A stretch of 64,000 bases of DNA from positions 1 through 64,000 of the forward strand of contig NZ_BQHW01000014.1 of the NCBI RefSeq assembly GCF_021602025.1. Direction: 5' to 3'. Shown here piece after piece: positions 1 to 8,473 of this stretch; position 1 is the first letter of the stretch, and each line of letters opens with the position of its first letter. This DNA is from Pseudomonas ceruminis. Its GTDB lineage: Bacteria > Pseudomonadota > Gammaproteobacteria > Pseudomonadales > Pseudomonadaceae. The position numbers and the translations under genes were made by a program. The notes beneath the pieces were generated by a model. The model was not told the DNA's origin, did no database searches, and saw only the letters and a program-made list of their open reading frames with translations.

Positions 1-64
1 CTTTCTCGGTCACTTGCTTGACCGCTTCGATCTTGAACTCTTCGGGGTAACGCTGACGACTCAT
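1..64 (-). CDS. IS3-family transposase OrfA, N-terminus (partial)
   Basis: The minus strand reads ATG at 64-62 followed by MSRQRYPEEFKIEAVKQVTE, the typical first residues of the small HTH protein OrfA of IS3-family elements. A ribosome binding site (GGAGG) precedes the start. OrfA is normally joined to the DDE transposase OrfB by programmed frameshifting. Only about 21 codons are inside the window, so whether the element is complete cannot be judged. Confidence 0.8.
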   Translation of the reverse strand, partial: MSRQRYPEEFKIEAVKQVTEK

Positions 65-127
65 GGCACCTCCTATTTGGGCCTCATTATGAGGCTTGGA
101 GGTGTCTACGAAACCAGGGGCGATTCA
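1..127 (-). mobile_element. Terminal end of an IS3-family insertion sequence
   Basis: About 63 bp of noncoding sequence separates the OrfA start from a plausible IS terminus at 121-127 that reads TGAATCG on the minus strand, the TGA-type end usual for this family. The body of the element runs off the left edge. The exact terminus is inferred from the OrfA distance and the TG dinucleotide; no target duplication can be checked here. Confidence 0.65.
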
Positions 128-524
128 AGGGGGGGGTGAAAATAAAATGGACATTGCCGACGAACGGTAAATAAATTGCCTATTTGTCAATCTGAGTTTT
201 CACTCAAAAATCCTCGAAAACCTATAAAAAATGCTTTAAAACAGGCGAAAACGCTAACATTTATGAGTTTCGATTCACCAAATGCGAATTTTGATCGCCT
301 ACAACCGCGTCCAGTAGCAGATACATTGGCCATGTCGATCATTTGTAACCGTCCGGCCAACTCACCTTCCTATCCACAATTGCTGGGACAAAAATCAGCA
401 ATCCTCCCTGGGTCAATTTTCAATCGGCAGGATGGGTCAGTTTTCAATCAGCGCCAACAATCAAACATCTTGCCTAGCCAAAAGGGCCTTCAGATCGCTT
501 GCATGCAGCTGCTCTTGATGCCTA
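128..524. other. Gene-free AT-rich stretch
   Basis: No convincing gene is seen. A 135-codon open frame starting at 176 has no recognisable domain and no good ribosome binding site, and it runs into the riboswitch. The stretch is more AT-rich than its surroundings and contains the IS21-like terminus described separately. It looks like decayed mobile DNA trapped between insertion sequences. Confidence 0.5.
409..459 (-). repeat. IS21-like terminal repeats (relic)
   Basis: Two near-identical 20-bp units, TGGGTCAATTTTCAATCGGC at 409-428 and TGGGTCAGTTTTCAATCAGC at 433-452, lie 24 bp apart, and the stretch ends in CAACA at 459 (TGTTGG on the other strand). Tandem transposase-binding repeats beside a TG terminus are typical of IS21-family ends. 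No istA or istB gene is present on either side, so this is probably a terminus left behind by deletion or by the IS3 insertion. Confidence 0.55.
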
Positions 525-552
525 TTGATACCATTGGCGCTGATGCTATAGG
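525..552 (+). promoter_or_regulatory. Sigma70-type promoter of the fluoride operon
   Basis: TTGATA (525-530) and TATAGG (547-552) are separated by 16 bp. The predicted start of transcription, around 559-561, falls exactly where the riboswitch begins, so the two features support each other. Confidence 0.6.
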
Positions 553-560
553 ATCAGATC

Positions 561-664
561 AGGAGATGGCATTCCTCCTTTAACCGCCTTCGTGCTGATG
601 ATGCCTACGTGAACCCTGGACAGGGTGCGTAGGTGCGTCTCCCTGTCCTCCATTTTAGGACAGG
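561..664 (+). promoter_or_regulatory. Fluoride riboswitch (crcB motif) with expression platform
   Basis: The aptamer spans about 561-608 and shows the conserved crcB-motif blocks in order: GGAGATGG, a CCTCC closing strand, AACCGCC, and GCTGATGATGCCTAC. This RNA binds fluoride and raises expression of fluoride-resistance genes. Downstream are a hairpin at 613-626 (ACCCT/AGGGT) and a second at 642-664 (CCTGTCCT/AGGACAGG). GGACAGGG (618-625) can instead pair with CCCTGTCC (641-648), which excludes both hairpins and looks like a switching platform. There is no clear U-tract, so control could act on translation or on Rho-dependent termination. It lies 89 bp before crcB. Confidence 0.9.
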
Positions 665-752
665 CTATGATCTTATCCTCCGAGTTTCCTTTTTCTTTCG
701 GCGCGAGCCGCTTACCAGTTAGTCCACTCAGGTCTGATGAGGTGGGCTCGCC

Positions 753-1136
753 ATGCTGAAGTCTTTAATGGTCATCGCCGTTGGCGCTTCACTTGGAGCC
801 TGGTTGCGCTGGATATTGGGCATGAAACTGAATGCTCTGTTTCCTACGATTCCCCCAGGTACTGTGGTCGCGAACATGGTTGGGGGCTACATCATCGGCC
901 TGGCCATCGCCTTCTTGGCCGCTTCTCCTACCCTCAGTCCAGAGTGGCGTCTCCTGATCATCACGGGTTTCTGTGGTGGGCTTACCACCTTCTCTACATT
1001 TTCAGCCGAAACGGTTGCCTTGATTCAGGAAGGCAGACTGGTCTGGGCGCTTGGCTCAATTTCGTTGCACGTTGCAGGCTCGTTAGCGATGACCGCTGCG
1101 GGGCTTCTGTCCTACCAAATGATTGGTACTCGCTGA
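753..1136 (+). CDS. crcB: Fluoride ion channel CrcB (Fluc)
   Basis: This 127-residue membrane protein is a member of the Fluc/CrcB family, which forms dual-topology dimers that let fluoride leave the cytoplasm. Visible family marks are the GT-x-x-x-N-x-x-G segment around residues 32-46 and the signature [13 protein letters not shown] around residues 72-84, within four hydrophobic helices. Length is normal. It is the first gene behind the fluoride riboswitch and precedes DUF190 and pyrophosphatase genes, a known fluoride-resistance grouping. AGGTGG about ten bases upstream supports the ATG at 753. Confidence 0.95.
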   Translation: MLKSLMVIAVGASLGAWLRWILGMKLNALFPTIPPGTVVANMVGGYIIGLAIAFLAASPTLSPEWRLLIITGFCGGLTTFSTFSAETVALIQEGRLVWALGSISLHVAGSLAMTAAGLLSYQMIGTR

Positions 1137-1146
1137 GGAGATAGAA

Positions 1147-1500
1147 ATGAAAGGCTATATGGTCGTTTTCTTCACCCAACAAAACCGTCGTTATCAGGGA
1201 AAGATGCTAGGCGAATGGATCGTCGACGTGGCTAAAGAAATGGGGTTGCGAGGCGCCACGCTCTGCACCGGAATCGAAGGGTTTGGGCACACAGGAAAAC
1301 TGCATTCATCGCACTTTTTTGAGCTGGCGGATCAACCCACGGAGATTCGCTTGGCCATCACGGAAGATGAGGCAGAACGATTGTTCAAACGATTGGACTC
1401 TGAGGAAATATCGGTGTTTTTCACGAAGACGCCAGTCGAGATGGGCACCCTTGGAAAAATGCCCTCCAGCTCAACACCCTCCACAACTTCGGAGCTATGA
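1147..1500 (+). CDS. DUF190 family protein
   Basis: The product has 117 residues and belongs to the DUF190 family of small PII-like alpha/beta proteins often found beside crcB. Its biochemical role is unknown; a regulatory or ligand-sensing part in fluoride export is inferred from its neighbours only. The start at 1147 has a strong GAGGAGAT site and begins 10 bp after crcB stops. A longer open frame reaching upstream would overlap crcB and is not favoured. The C-terminus is low-complexity (Ser, Thr and Pro). Its stop codon overlaps the ppa start by ATGA. Confidence 0.85.
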   Translation: MKGYMVVFFTQQNRRYQGKMLGEWIVDVAKEMGLRGATLCTGIEGFGHTGKLHSSHFFELADQPTEIRLAITEDEAERLFKRLDSEEISVFFTKTPVEMGTLGKMPSSSTPSTTSEL

Positions 1501-2033
1501 ACATGAGCTACGCGGACATCCCAGCTGGCAACGCCATCCCCGATGACTTCTTCACCGTTATAGAGATTCCTGCAAACCACTCGCCGATCAAGTACGAGGT
1601 GGACAAGCCAAGTGGGCAGATCTTTGTCGACCGCTTCCTCAGCACACCGATGTTCTATCCAGCCAACTACGGATTTATCCCGAACACGCTGAGCGACGAT
1701 GGTGATCCGCTGGACGTCCTGGTGGTTTGCCCTTATCCCGTCTCACCTGGTGTTGTCATCCGTAGTCGCCCGGTTGGTGTGATGTACATGACTGACGAAG
1801 CCGGAGCGGATGCCAAGGTGATCGCAGTGCCTCACGAGAAACTTAGCTCATTGTACACCGACGTGAATGAGTGCTCAGACCTACCTGCGTTACTCCTCGC
1901 ACAGATCCAGCACTTCTTCGAAAACTACAAAGCATTGGAGCCGGGTAAGTGGGTGAAGATGGGGCGTTGGGGGAGCGCGGATGAGGCGCGGGAAGAGATT
2001 CGCAAGTCGGTAGCGGCGTATATCCCCAAATAG
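1497..2033 (+). CDS. ppa: Inorganic pyrophosphatase, family I
   Basis: This cytoplasmic enzyme hydrolyses pyrophosphate to phosphate using magnesium. The family I signature DGDPLDVLV lies around residues 66-74, with the upstream [12 protein letters not shown] and the YPANYGFIP segments also typical; at 176-178 residues it has the normal size. Fluoride is a classic inhibitor of this enzyme class, so an extra copy in a fluoride operon can offset inhibition (inference). Translation may begin at ATG 1497, coupled to DUF190, or at ATG 1503. It is probably a second copy beside a housekeeping gene elsewhere. Confidence 0.93.
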   Translation: MNMSYADIPAGNAIPDDFFTVIEIPANHSPIKYEVDKPSGQIFVDRFLSTPMFYPANYGFIPNTLSDDGDPLDVLVVCPYPVSPGVVIRSRPVGVMYMTDEAGADAKVIAVPHEKLSSLYTDVNECSDLPALLLAQIQHFFENYKALEPGKWVKMGRWGSADEAREEIRKSVAAYIPK

Positions 2034-2343
2034 GCTTACTCCAGATTCAAATGCCACTGTCGTAGGATCGCGCTGAGGTGCGTGCATTTATGCTGGGCCT
2101 CAGTTGCTTCAATCATCAAATATCCGAGGAGCCACACACCTGTAAAGAAGGATCGATGCTCGCTCGCCTAGTGAGGCTATGTGCTTGGAGCGCGCTCCTG
2201 CGTTTCATGAGCGAGCCCGTGCCGGGGAACACACTGACGGCTGATTAAGGCTCGGTGTAAATCGTTACAGGCTATGTGCCCTGCCGTGCTGGTAAACCTC
2301 GGATGTTAAAATAATCGCTTTGGATCAAAGCGCAAGGACACTG
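2034..2343 (+). other. Intergenic leader before nhaA
   Basis: About 310 bp without a credible gene separates ppa from nhaA. A GCTCGCTC/GAGCGAGC inverted pair (about 2159-2166 and 2210-2217) could form a stem in the leader. No second fluoride aptamer and no known sodium riboswitch motif was recognised. nhaA may have its own promoter here or be read through from the riboswitch promoter. Confidence 0.4.
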
Positions 2344-3546
2344 ATGACTCATAGTAGAGCTCCCGCAGAAACCCCTAGAGCAGCCGCGATTCTGGCTCGC
2401 TTCCTATCGTCGGAATCCGCTGGCGGTCTTGTACTGATGGGCGCAGCACTCGCGGCCCTAATCGTGGCGAACTCGCCTCTCTCGCAAGGTTATTTTGCCG
2501 CCTTGCACAGTGTCTGGTTGGGCATGTCTGTGGAGCATTGGGTCAATGATGGCCTCATGGCCATCTTCTTCCTGATGGTCGGCCTAGAGATCAAAAGAGA
2601 GGTTCTGGCAGGTGGGCTTTCCACTTGGGGCCAGCGCGCCCTGCCGGGGTTTGGTGCTTTAGGTGGCATGGTTGTGCCTGCGCTGATCTACATCGCAATC
2701 AACTGGGGTAATTCTGAGACTTTGAAGGGGTGGGCTATCCCAGCCGCTACCGACATCGCATTCGCCTTGGGCGTCTTGTCGTTGCTGGGGAAGCGAGTCC
2801 CTACGTCGCTGAAGGTCTTCCTCGCCGCCTTGGCGATCATTGACGACCTGGGTGCTGTAGTCATCATTGCCTTTTTCTACACCTCTGGTCTTTCCATGCC
2901 GATGTTGCTGGCATCGCTCGCAACCCTGGCCATTCTGATCGCAATGAATCGATTGGGCGTCAGACGATTGTTCCCGTATCTGCTGGTAGGTGGTGTGCTG
3001 TGGTTCTTCGTGCTGCAATCGGGAGTGCACGCCACCCTTGCAGGTGTCGCTGTAGCGCTGTGTGTTCCAATGGGTAAGCCTGAAGAAGAAGCCCGGTCTC
3101 CACTGCTGTTCCTAGAAGAAAAGCTGCATATGTGGGTAGCGTTCGCTGTGGTGCCGATTTTTGGCTTCGCCAATGCGGGTGTTTCATTGGCCGGTATTTC
3201 GATGGAAAACCTAGTCGATCCGGTTCCGCTGGGTGTAGCGCTCGGTCTGTTGGTGGGCAAGCAAGTTGGCATTTTCCTATTAGCTGCTCTGGCCATTCGT
3301 ATGGGCTTGGCCAAACTGCCGGAAGGCAGCAATTGGGCACAGCTTTACGGCGTTGCGCTCTTGTGTGGCATCGGCTTCACCATGAGCCTGTTCATCGGAA
3401 ACCTGGCGTTTGCTGGATCAGCTCACCTGATCGACGAAGTAAAAGTCGGTGTGTTGATCGGTTCGACCTTAGCTGCAATCAGTGGAGTCCTGATTTTGCG
3501 ACGCAGCGCTGGGCCCGCCATTGTCGCCGCCACGGTCTCTAAATAA
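2344..3546 (+). CDS. nhaA: Na+/H+ antiporter NhaA
   Basis: This 400-residue inner-membrane protein exchanges sodium for protons. The paired aspartates of the ion site are in LAIIDDLGA (about D167-D168), preceded by ATDIAFALG (about D136); [19 protein letters not shown] near residues 68-86 is also a family hallmark. ATG 2344 is preceded by AAGGA at correct spacing and is preferred over a TTG eight codons upstream. NhaA genes recur in fluoride-resistance clusters of pseudomonads, possibly to handle pH or sodium effects of fluoride stress (inference). Confidence 0.94.
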   Translation: MTHSRAPAETPRAAAILARFLSSESAGGLVLMGAALAALIVANSPLSQGYFAALHSVWLGMSVEHWVNDGLMAIFFLMVGLEIKREVLAGGLSTWGQRALPGFGALGGMVVPALIYIAINWGNSETLKGWAIPAATDIAFALGVLSLLGKRVPTSLKVFLAALAIIDDLGAVVIIAFFYTSGLSMPMLLASLATLAILIAMNRLGVRRLFPYLLVGGVLWFFVLQSGVHATLAGVAVALCVPMGKPEEEARSPLLFLEEKLHMWVAFAVVPIFGFANAGVSLAGISMENLVDPVPLGVALGLLVGKQVGIFLLAALAIRMGLAKLPEGSNWAQLYGVALLCGIGFTMSLFIGNLAFAGSAHLIDEVKVGVLIGSTLAAISGVLILRRSAGPAIVAATVSK

Positions 3547-3658
3547 GCGTAAGCGAGCCGGCCACGGAGTTTCTCCCTGACAGAAATCCTGTGGCTGGAA
3601 CATCGTCTCGCGAAGTGAGGTCATCGTGCTTTACGCCACAAGCTGCTGAGATAGCCCA

Positions 3659-4192
3659 TCAAAGGCTGATTGGCGGCATCAACTCGGACACAACTTTTTT
3701 CAGCATGAACGTTTCGCGCTGAATTGACTGCCCCATCGATGACTCCTGACGCTGCATCACGGCTTCATTATGCGTTATGGCCTCATGCAGGTTGATCCAG
3801 ACAGGCCGCATACCATTCGCGATTTCGTGGCTTTCCATTCTCACGGGCTCTAGCTGGGGCGCTACTTCGCATTGATAAAAATGCGAGGTCATGTGCATCA
3901 GATCGTACTGTGGCTTCCAGTAGGGCCGGTACTCCTCAATGTAACCGTAGTGCTGGAGCACCTGTATTTCACGGGCGCCAGTCTCTTCCTCAAGCTCACG
4001 CTTCAAGCCTGTGACAATGTCCTCGTCACCGTCAAGGCCGCCGCCAGGAAAGCTGAAGTCGTTATAGCGCTCGGTAAACAGCAACAGGATCTGCTCATGC
4101 CGCATCACGATGCCGCGTGCTGCATGTCGACGGAATACTCTGCCCTGCTTTGATGTGAGCTCGGGGTGAACAATTTCAGTTATGAGTTGCAT
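3659..4192 (-). CDS. Nudix hydrolase
   Basis: The 177-residue product contains a complete Nudix box, GGGLDGDED followed by RELEEETG, around residues 50-72, with the catalytic glutamates in the REL-EE core. Such enzymes hydrolyse nucleoside diphosphates linked to another group; the substrate here cannot be told. An aromatic-rich segment after the box (GYIEEYRPYWKPQYD) resembles Nudix proteins of unassigned substrate. It stands alone, convergent with nhaA and downstream of the arsenic gene scar in the same orientation. Confidence 0.88.
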   Translation of the reverse strand: MQLITEIVHPELTSKQGRVFRRHAARGIVMRHEQILLLFTERYNDFSFPGGGLDGDEDIVTGLKRELEEETGAREIQVLQHYGYIEEYRPYWKPQYDLMHMTSHFYQCEVAPQLEPVRMESHEIANGMRPVWINLHEAITHNEAVMQRQESSMGQSIQRETFMLKKVVSELMPPISL

Positions 4193-4284
4193 GTGCTCTC
4201 GTTACGGCAAGATCAGTTAGTCATCGCCCAGGGTGGCCACGGCATTTCCGCAGTTCTGGAAATACTGTGGCCAGTGGCACTGGC

Positions 4285-4380
4285 TCAGCGAAGCAGCAAT
4301 ACGGGAAAAGTGGATGTTCGCAGCATCGTCGTGGTCGTGCTGCCTACCAGAAATTGCCTGATGCGTGAGTGCCCGTAACT
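4285..4380 (-). pseudogene. Universal stress protein, 3' fragment
   Basis: In one minus-strand frame the sequence ends SYGHSRIRQF LVGSTTTTML and continues RTSTFPVLLLR-stop, the unmistakable C-terminus of a UspA-fold universal stress protein (the G-x-S-x-x-x-x-x-LVGS nucleotide-binding end). No upstream part of the gene exists: the frame joins directly to a broken arsC at about 4378-4384. This is a relic left by a deletion. Confidence 0.75.
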
Positions 4381-4469
4381 GTCGGTTCTTCCCCGCTATT
4401 GCGGATCAATTCCAAGGTGTTGCGAGAGGTGCCGCATTCGGGGTTGTGGTAGATCGTGATCTGGCTCAT
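4344..4469 (-). pseudogene. arsC: Glutaredoxin-type arsenate reductase arsC, 5' fragment
   Basis: From ATG 4469-4467 the frame reads MSQITIYHNPECGTSRNTLE and then LIRNSGEEPTV, the start of the glutaredoxin-coupled ArsC family including the catalytic Cys12. After about residue 31 homology ends and a stop follows at 4344. Normal members are about 115-140 residues, so most of the protein is missing. It follows arsH in the ars direction, 20 bp after arsH ends, and was probably once part of that operon. Confidence 0.8.
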
Positions 4470-4489
4470 ATCGCTTCCTCGTGCTGACG

Positions 4490-5203
4490 TTAGATGGAGC
4501 GCTGGTTGACGCGCTTGGACAGGTCTTCGGCGGACTCTTTACGCTCGGAGTACCGATCAACCAGATAATCCTGGCGATCCCGCAACAGCAGGGTGAATTT
4601 CATCAACTCCTCCATCACGTCCACCAGTCGGTCGTAGTACGAGGACGGCTTCATACGGCCTGCTTCATCGAACTCGGTGAACGCCTTGGCCACGGAAGAC
4701 TGGTTAGGGATGGTAAACATCCGCATCCATCGGCCAAGTACCCGTAGTTGGTTAACCACGTTGAAGGATTGAGAACCACCACAGACCTGCATCACAGCAA
4801 GGGTTTTGCCTTGGGTAGGTCGTACAGCGCCCATCGCCAGCGGAACCCAGTCAATTTGGGCTTTGAATACCGCACTCATGGAGCCGTGACGCTCAGGGGA
4901 GCACCACACCTGCCCCTCAGACCATTGCATCAGCTCGCGCAGCTCAGCGACCTTGGGATGTGTATCGGGAGCGTCATCCGGCAGCGGGAGACCTGACGGG
5001 TCAAAGATCTTGGTTTCGGCGCCAAACTCTTCCAACAAGCGCGCTGCTTCCTGAGTCACCAGCCGGCTGAAAGAGCGCTCTCGCGTCGATCCGTACAAAA
5101 GCAGAATTCGAGGCTTATGAAGCGAAGGCGTACGAGGTGCCAGTTGCTCCAACGAAGGAATGTCGATCAGGTCGGCGTGGACGTTCGGCAATGTGTCTTG
5201 CAT
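4490..5203 (-). CDS. arsH: Arsenical resistance protein ArsH
   Basis: ArsH is an NADPH-dependent FMN flavoprotein of the flavodoxin-like fold that oxidises trivalent organoarsenicals. The 237-residue product shows the FMN-binding loop [15 protein letters not shown] around residues 34-48 and the conserved SPERHGSMS and [19 protein letters not shown] segments. Length is normal. A TAGGAG site supports the start at 5203. It is the last intact gene of the arsenic operon, 47 bp after arsC. Confidence 0.94.
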   Translation of the reverse strand: MQDTLPNVHADLIDIPSLEQLAPRTPSLHKPRILLLYGSTRERSFSRLVTQEAARLLEEFGAETKIFDPSGLPLPDDAPDTHPKVAELRELMQWSEGQVWCSPERHGSMSAVFKAQIDWVPLAMGAVRPTQGKTLAVMQVCGGSQSFNVVNQLRVLGRWMRMFTIPNQSSVAKAFTEFDEAGRMKPSSYYDRLVDVMEELMKFTLLLRDRQDYLVDRYSERKESAEDLSKRVNQRSI

Positions 5204-5250
5204 ATAAACTCCTACGGCGACGCCAGGTTGGGCACCGCCTCGGTTGATCT

Positions 5251-5721
5251 CTAAAGTGAACCGATGCGACTCAGTTCAGCTTTCAACTGTTCAGCGCTTA
5301 TGGTCTTCAGTGGAAGCGCAAGAAATGCGCTCACGCGCTCGTGAATTTTCACGAGTGTGGCTTCAAACGCAGCGGTGATCTCGGCTTCCGACCCGCTAGC
5401 CTCAGACGGGTCAGCCAGCCCCCAATGCGCCTTCAAAGCTGGCCCAAAGAAGATTGGGCATGCCTCACCTGCAGCCCGGTCACAGACAGTGATCACGATG
5501 TCTGGAGGCGAGCCTTCAAAAGCATCCGAAGCCTTGCTGCTTAAGCCCGCCGTAGAGATACCCGCCGCCTCAAGCGTCTGCAGTGCCCTTTGATTCACCC
5601 GGCCACTGGGAAAGCTCCCCGAGCTGACCGCTTCTACGCCTTCAGGCGCCAGGTGATTGAACAGCGCCTCGGACAGGATGCTGCGGCAGCTGTTGTGGGT
5701 GCACATGAACAAGACTTTCAT
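5251..5721 (-). CDS. arsC: Arsenate reductase, low-molecular-weight phosphatase type
   Basis: The 156-residue enzyme reduces arsenate to arsenite in the cytoplasm for export by ArsB. The CX5R catalytic loop is C7-THNSC-R13 and the second redox cysteines are C80 and C88, the arrangement of thioredoxin-coupled ArsC. The C-terminus is slightly extended. It lies 16 bp downstream of arsB in the same operon, with AAGGA upstream of the ATG. Confidence 0.92.
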   Translation of the reverse strand: MKVLFMCTHNSCRSILSEALFNHLAPEGVEAVSSGSFPSGRVNQRALQTLEAAGISTAGLSSKASDAFEGSPPDIVITVCDRAAGEACPIFFGPALKAHWGLADPSEASGSEAEITAAFEATLVKIHERVSAFLALPLKTISAEQLKAELSRIGSL

Positions 5722-5737
5722 CAGAAGATTCCTTGAT

Positions 5738-7021
5738 TCAGAAACTGAGGCGCAATGCCAGGGCAGACAAGGTGGCGACGAGGATAGGCAAGGTCAGCAC
5801 GATCCCAGTCTTGAAGTAGTAACCCCAACTGATCTTGATGTCCTTCTTGGCCAGCACATGTAGCCACAACAGCGTGGCCAAACTGCCAATTGGGGTGATC
5901 TTCGGGCCTAGGTCGCAGCCAATGATGTTGGCGTACACCATCGCTTGCTGAACGACGCCATCCACTTCGGCGGCATGAATGGATAAGGCACCCACCAGAA
6001 CCGTGGGCATGTTGTTCATGATCGACGACAGCAATGCCGTTAGCATCCCAGTACCCAGGGATGCCCCCCAGACGCCATAACCGGCGAATACGTTCAGAAT
6101 CTGGGCGATGTGATCAGTCAGGCCCGCGTTCTTAAGGCCATAAACGACCAGATACATACCCAGGGAAAAAATCACCACTTGCCATGGAGCCTCCTTGAGC
6201 ACCTTGCTTGTGTTGATGGCATGACCACGAGCCGCGATGACATAGAGGACGAATGCGCAGACCGTAGCAATGGCGCTGATTGGCACACCCAGCGGCTCAA
6301 TGACAAAGAATCCGATCAGGAGTAGTGCCAGCACCCACCAGCCGGCTACGAAAGTGGCGCGGTCGTGAATTGCCTCGTCCGGGTTGTCCAGTTGGTCGAG
6401 GTCATAGGTCTTTGGTAAATCTTTGCGGAAAAACCACAGCAGCATGGCTAATGTCGCTGCCACGCTGACGATGTTTACCGGCACCATGATCGAAGCATAT
6501 TCGTTGAAGCCGATATCGAAGTAGTCGGCAGAAACGATGTTGACCAGGTTGGAAACCACCAGCGGTAAGCTCGCCGTATCGGCGATAAAACCGGCTGCCA
6601 TGACGAATGCCAACGTAGCAGCAGGAGAAAAACGCAACGCCAGCAACATCGCGATCACAATGGGTGTGAGGATTAACGCTGCTCCGTCATTGGCGAACAG
6701 TGCCGACACAGCTGCGCCCAGCAAGACGATGAACGCAAACAACTTACGAGTGCTTCCAGCACCCCACCGCGCTACATGCAACGCAGCCCACTTGAAAAAG
6801 CCTGCTTCATCAAGCAGCAGGCTAATGATGATGACTGCGATAAACGTCCCGGTGGCATTCCAGACAATGCGCCAAACCTCTGGTATGTCAGCCAGGGTAA
6901 CGACGCCTGCCAGCAGCGCCACGATGGCACCCAACGTCGCGCTCCAACCTACCCCGAGCCCCTTGGGTTGCCAGATGACGAGCACGATAGTGGCGATAAA
7001 GATCAATACGGCAATCAGCAT
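5738..7021 (-). CDS. arsB: Arsenite efflux permease ArsB
   Basis: This 427-residue polytopic inner-membrane protein belongs to the ArsB family and exports arsenite and antimonite. Hydrophobic segments cover almost the whole length, and [18 protein letters not shown] around residues 108-125 is a family hallmark. No ArsA ATPase gene accompanies it, so it would act as a secondary carrier. It is placed between arsR (25 bp upstream) and arsC. Confidence 0.94.
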   Translation of the reverse strand: MLIAVLIFIATIVLVIWQPKGLGVGWSATLGAIVALLAGVVTLADIPEVWRIVWNATGTFIAVIIISLLLDEAGFFKWAALHVARWGAGSTRKLFAFIVLLGAAVSALFANDGAALILTPIVIAMLLALRFSPAATLAFVMAAGFIADTASLPLVVSNLVNIVSADYFDIGFNEYASIMVPVNIVSVAATLAMLLWFFRKDLPKTYDLDQLDNPDEAIHDRATFVAGWWVLALLLIGFFVIEPLGVPISAIATVCAFVLYVIAARGHAINTSKVLKEAPWQVVIFSLGMYLVVYGLKNAGLTDHIAQILNVFAGYGVWGASLGTGMLTALLSSIMNNMPTVLVGALSIHAAEVDGVVQQAMVYANIIGCDLGPKITPIGSLATLLWLHVLAKKDIKISWGYYFKTGIVLTLPILVATLSALALRLSF

Positions 7022-7046
7022 TTCAGTAATCCGGTTGGGGCGTGAA

Positions 7047-7403
7047 TCAGCTGCACACGCCCTGATTGATAGGGCGGTCGTTCATACCGCACAGGCGTTT
7101 AGCCTCGGTTTCCAGCCAATGCTGATTGGCGTCTACGACTTCTTTCAAAACCGCAGTTACCCACGCAGGCAAGTCGGGGTTCAGGCGGTAGTACACCCAC
7201 TGACCTTGCCGACGATCCATCAACAAACCAGCAGAACGCAGCAGGGCCAAATGACGAGAAATCTTCGGCTGGCTCAGGTCGAGTGCCGCCGTCAGCTCGC
7301 AGACACACAGCTCGCCTTCGCTCACGACAAGCAGGGAAATTTTGGCTCGGGTGTCATCCGCCAAGCACTTGAATAACGTGGTGGGGTTCATGGGTTCTGT
7401 CAT
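7047..7403 (-). CDS. arsR: Arsenic-responsive repressor ArsR
   Basis: The 118-residue protein is a winged-helix ArsR/SmtB repressor. The arsenite sensor site ELCVCEL (C33 and C35) sits at the start of the DNA-recognition region [21 protein letters not shown]. Binding of trivalent arsenic to these thiols releases the operator. The start at 7403 has GGAGG four bases upstream and overlaps the preceding gene by ATGA. A candidate operator lies at 7849-7887. Confidence 0.94.
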   Translation of the reverse strand: MTEPMNPTTLFKCLADDTRAKISLLVVSEGELCVCELTAALDLSQPKISRHLALLRSAGLLMDRRQGQWVYYRLNPDLPAWVTAVLKEVVDANQHWLETEAKRLCGMNDRPINQGVCS

Positions 7404-7822
7404 AGATCCTCCAGGTGTTTGGTCTTGACCAAAACGAAGAGCTTGATGCGCTCATGGATGTCGTGGAGCGTGTGGCGAAATGCGCCGGGATCATCGCTCG
7501 TTACTGGGTCAGAAAAATCCCAGGCAATGACTTCACCTGCACTGGGCATTGATAGGCACTCGCTGGCGGACTTATCGCAAAGAGTGATGACGTAATCGAA
7601 TCGATCAGCTTGAAACTCGCTGATGGACTTGCTTCGCAGGCCCGCTGTATCGACTCCAACTGCCTCCAATGCCTGAATCGTGCGCGGATCAATCTCAGAC
7701 GGTTGGGATCCTGCGCTGAAGGCCTCGAAGCGCGGGTCGGTGTGCCGCAGTAACGCCTCTGCAAGCTGGGAGCGGACTGAGTTGGCAACGCACACGAAAA
7801 GAACTTTGATAGCAGGGGTCAT
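7400..7822 (-). CDS. Low-molecular-weight phosphatase-like ArsC, operon-first
   Basis: From ATG 7822 the product has 140 residues and the same fold as the second ArsC here: C11-VANSV-R17 forms the CX5R loop and C82/C89 are candidate redox cysteines. It is therefore a second arsenate reductase or a related phosphatase. The open frame extends 73 codons upstream, but that part crosses the operator region and has no protein-like character. It is the first gene of the operon, and its stop overlaps the arsR start (ATGA), so the two are probably translated together. Confidence 0.85.
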   Translation of the reverse strand: MTPAIKVLFVCVANSVRSQLAEALLRHTDPRFEAFSAGSQPSEIDPRTIQALEAVGVDTAGLRSKSISEFQADRFDYVITLCDKSASECLSMPSAGEVIAWDFSDPVTSDDPGAFRHTLHDIHERIKLFVLVKTKHLEDL

Positions 7823-7848
7823 GACTGGACTCGATGCATATGGAAAAT

Positions 7849-7887
7849 CGAATATACGCTTTGGCAGATATTCGGTAAAGCGAATAT
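7849..7887. promoter_or_regulatory. Candidate ArsR operator and divergent promoter region
   Basis: ATATTCG (7868-7874) and CGAATAT (7881-7887) form a perfect inverted repeat with a 6-bp spacer, and a further CGAATAT lies at 7849-7855. Longer arms ATATACGCTTT (7852-7862) and AAAGCGAATAT (7877-7887) also pair with one mismatch. ATTCG-type palindromes are usual for ArsR. The site lies between the ars operon and the divergent acetyltransferase and could control both. Confidence 0.6.
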
Positions 7888-7962
7888 GATGACCGCTGCT
7901 CAGGCTTGAGCCATAGCGGTCATGCAAAGCAAGGCATAGGGAATGACAGGGTGGAGACGGAG

Positions 7963-8328
7963 ATGATGATCCAGACAATGCAAATAGCCGGAGGGCAATG
8001 GCAGCGCTTTCGCGACGCCTTGGAGTCTGCTGACCTTCCATCAGACGATGTGGATCTTCCGAACCGAACCTTTTTCGAATTCACGCGGGATGGTGAGACT
8101 GTTGGGTGGGGAGGGTTTGAAACGCATGGGGCAGATGGATTGCTGCGTTCCCTGGTCGTGGAGCCGGCATACAGATCGACAGGGGTTGGAGCTGAAATGC
8201 TTCGAGTCGTTGAAGCAATAGCTGCGAAGCAGGGAAACGCTCGATTTCATTTGCTGACAACAATTGCATCAGGCTTTTTTGAACAGCAGGGATACGCACT
8301 AACCAGCGAGACTCTGAGCCGCCTCTGA
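7963..8328 (+). CDS. GNAT acetyltransferase, ArsN2-like
   Basis: The 121-residue protein has the GNAT acetyl-CoA loop in VVEPAYRSTGVGAEML and the later FHLLTTIASGFFEQQGY motif, matching small acetyltransferases found in arsenic clusters (ArsN2 type). Resistance to arsenical compounds by acetylation is inferred from context; its substrate is not shown. GGAGACGGAG precedes the ATG at 7963. The longer open frame from 7906 lacks a site. The stop codon TGA (8326-8328) lies inside the target duplication of the chrA element, so insertion spared the gene exactly. Confidence 0.82.
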   Translation: MMIQTMQIAGGQWQRFRDALESADLPSDDVDLPNRTFFEFTRDGETVGWGGFETHGADGLLRSLVVEPAYRSTGVGAEMLRVVEAIAAKQGNARFHLLTTIASGFFEQQGYALTSETLSRL

Positions 8329-8335
8329 TTGGGAA

Positions 8336-8427
8336 TTGCACCTCACTTGACCAATCGTTTGCATTGCACTTGACCACCTGTTTGCATCGGACTTGACCAG
8401 CCAATTGCATTGGATCTGACCACTTGA
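8336..8427 (+). repeat. Four tandem 23-bp repeats, left end of chrA cassette
   Basis: Units start at 8336, 8359, 8382 and 8405, each beginning TTGCA and containing ACTTGACCA or ATCTGACCA ten bases in. The exact 23-bp period without spacers argues for transposase-binding sites rather than CRISPR. Confidence 0.8.
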
Positions 8428-8473
8428 AGCACGGCGTAAGCCGATCAGAACGAGTTCCATGATGGTCGACCTC

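Noticed and set aside
737-1144. Open frame of 135 codons overlapping crcB
   Set aside because: It overlaps crcB out of frame, has no domain, and begins without a ribosome site; crcB clearly is the real gene.
2034-2343. Second fluoride or sodium riboswitch before nhaA
   Set aside because: The conserved blocks of the crcB motif are absent and no known sodium aptamer pattern was recognised.
6537-7376. 279-codon plus-strand frame across arsB and arsR
   Set aside because: It is antisense to two well-supported ars genes and has a composition typical of shadow frames.
7400-8041. 213-residue form of the operon-first ArsC-like protein
   Set aside because: The extra N-terminus crosses the operator region and is low-complexity; homology begins just after the ATG at 7822.
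8336-8427. Possible mini-CRISPR array
   Set aside because: The 23-bp units follow each other without spacers and are mirrored at 10183-10249 next to a target duplication, which fits transposon ends.
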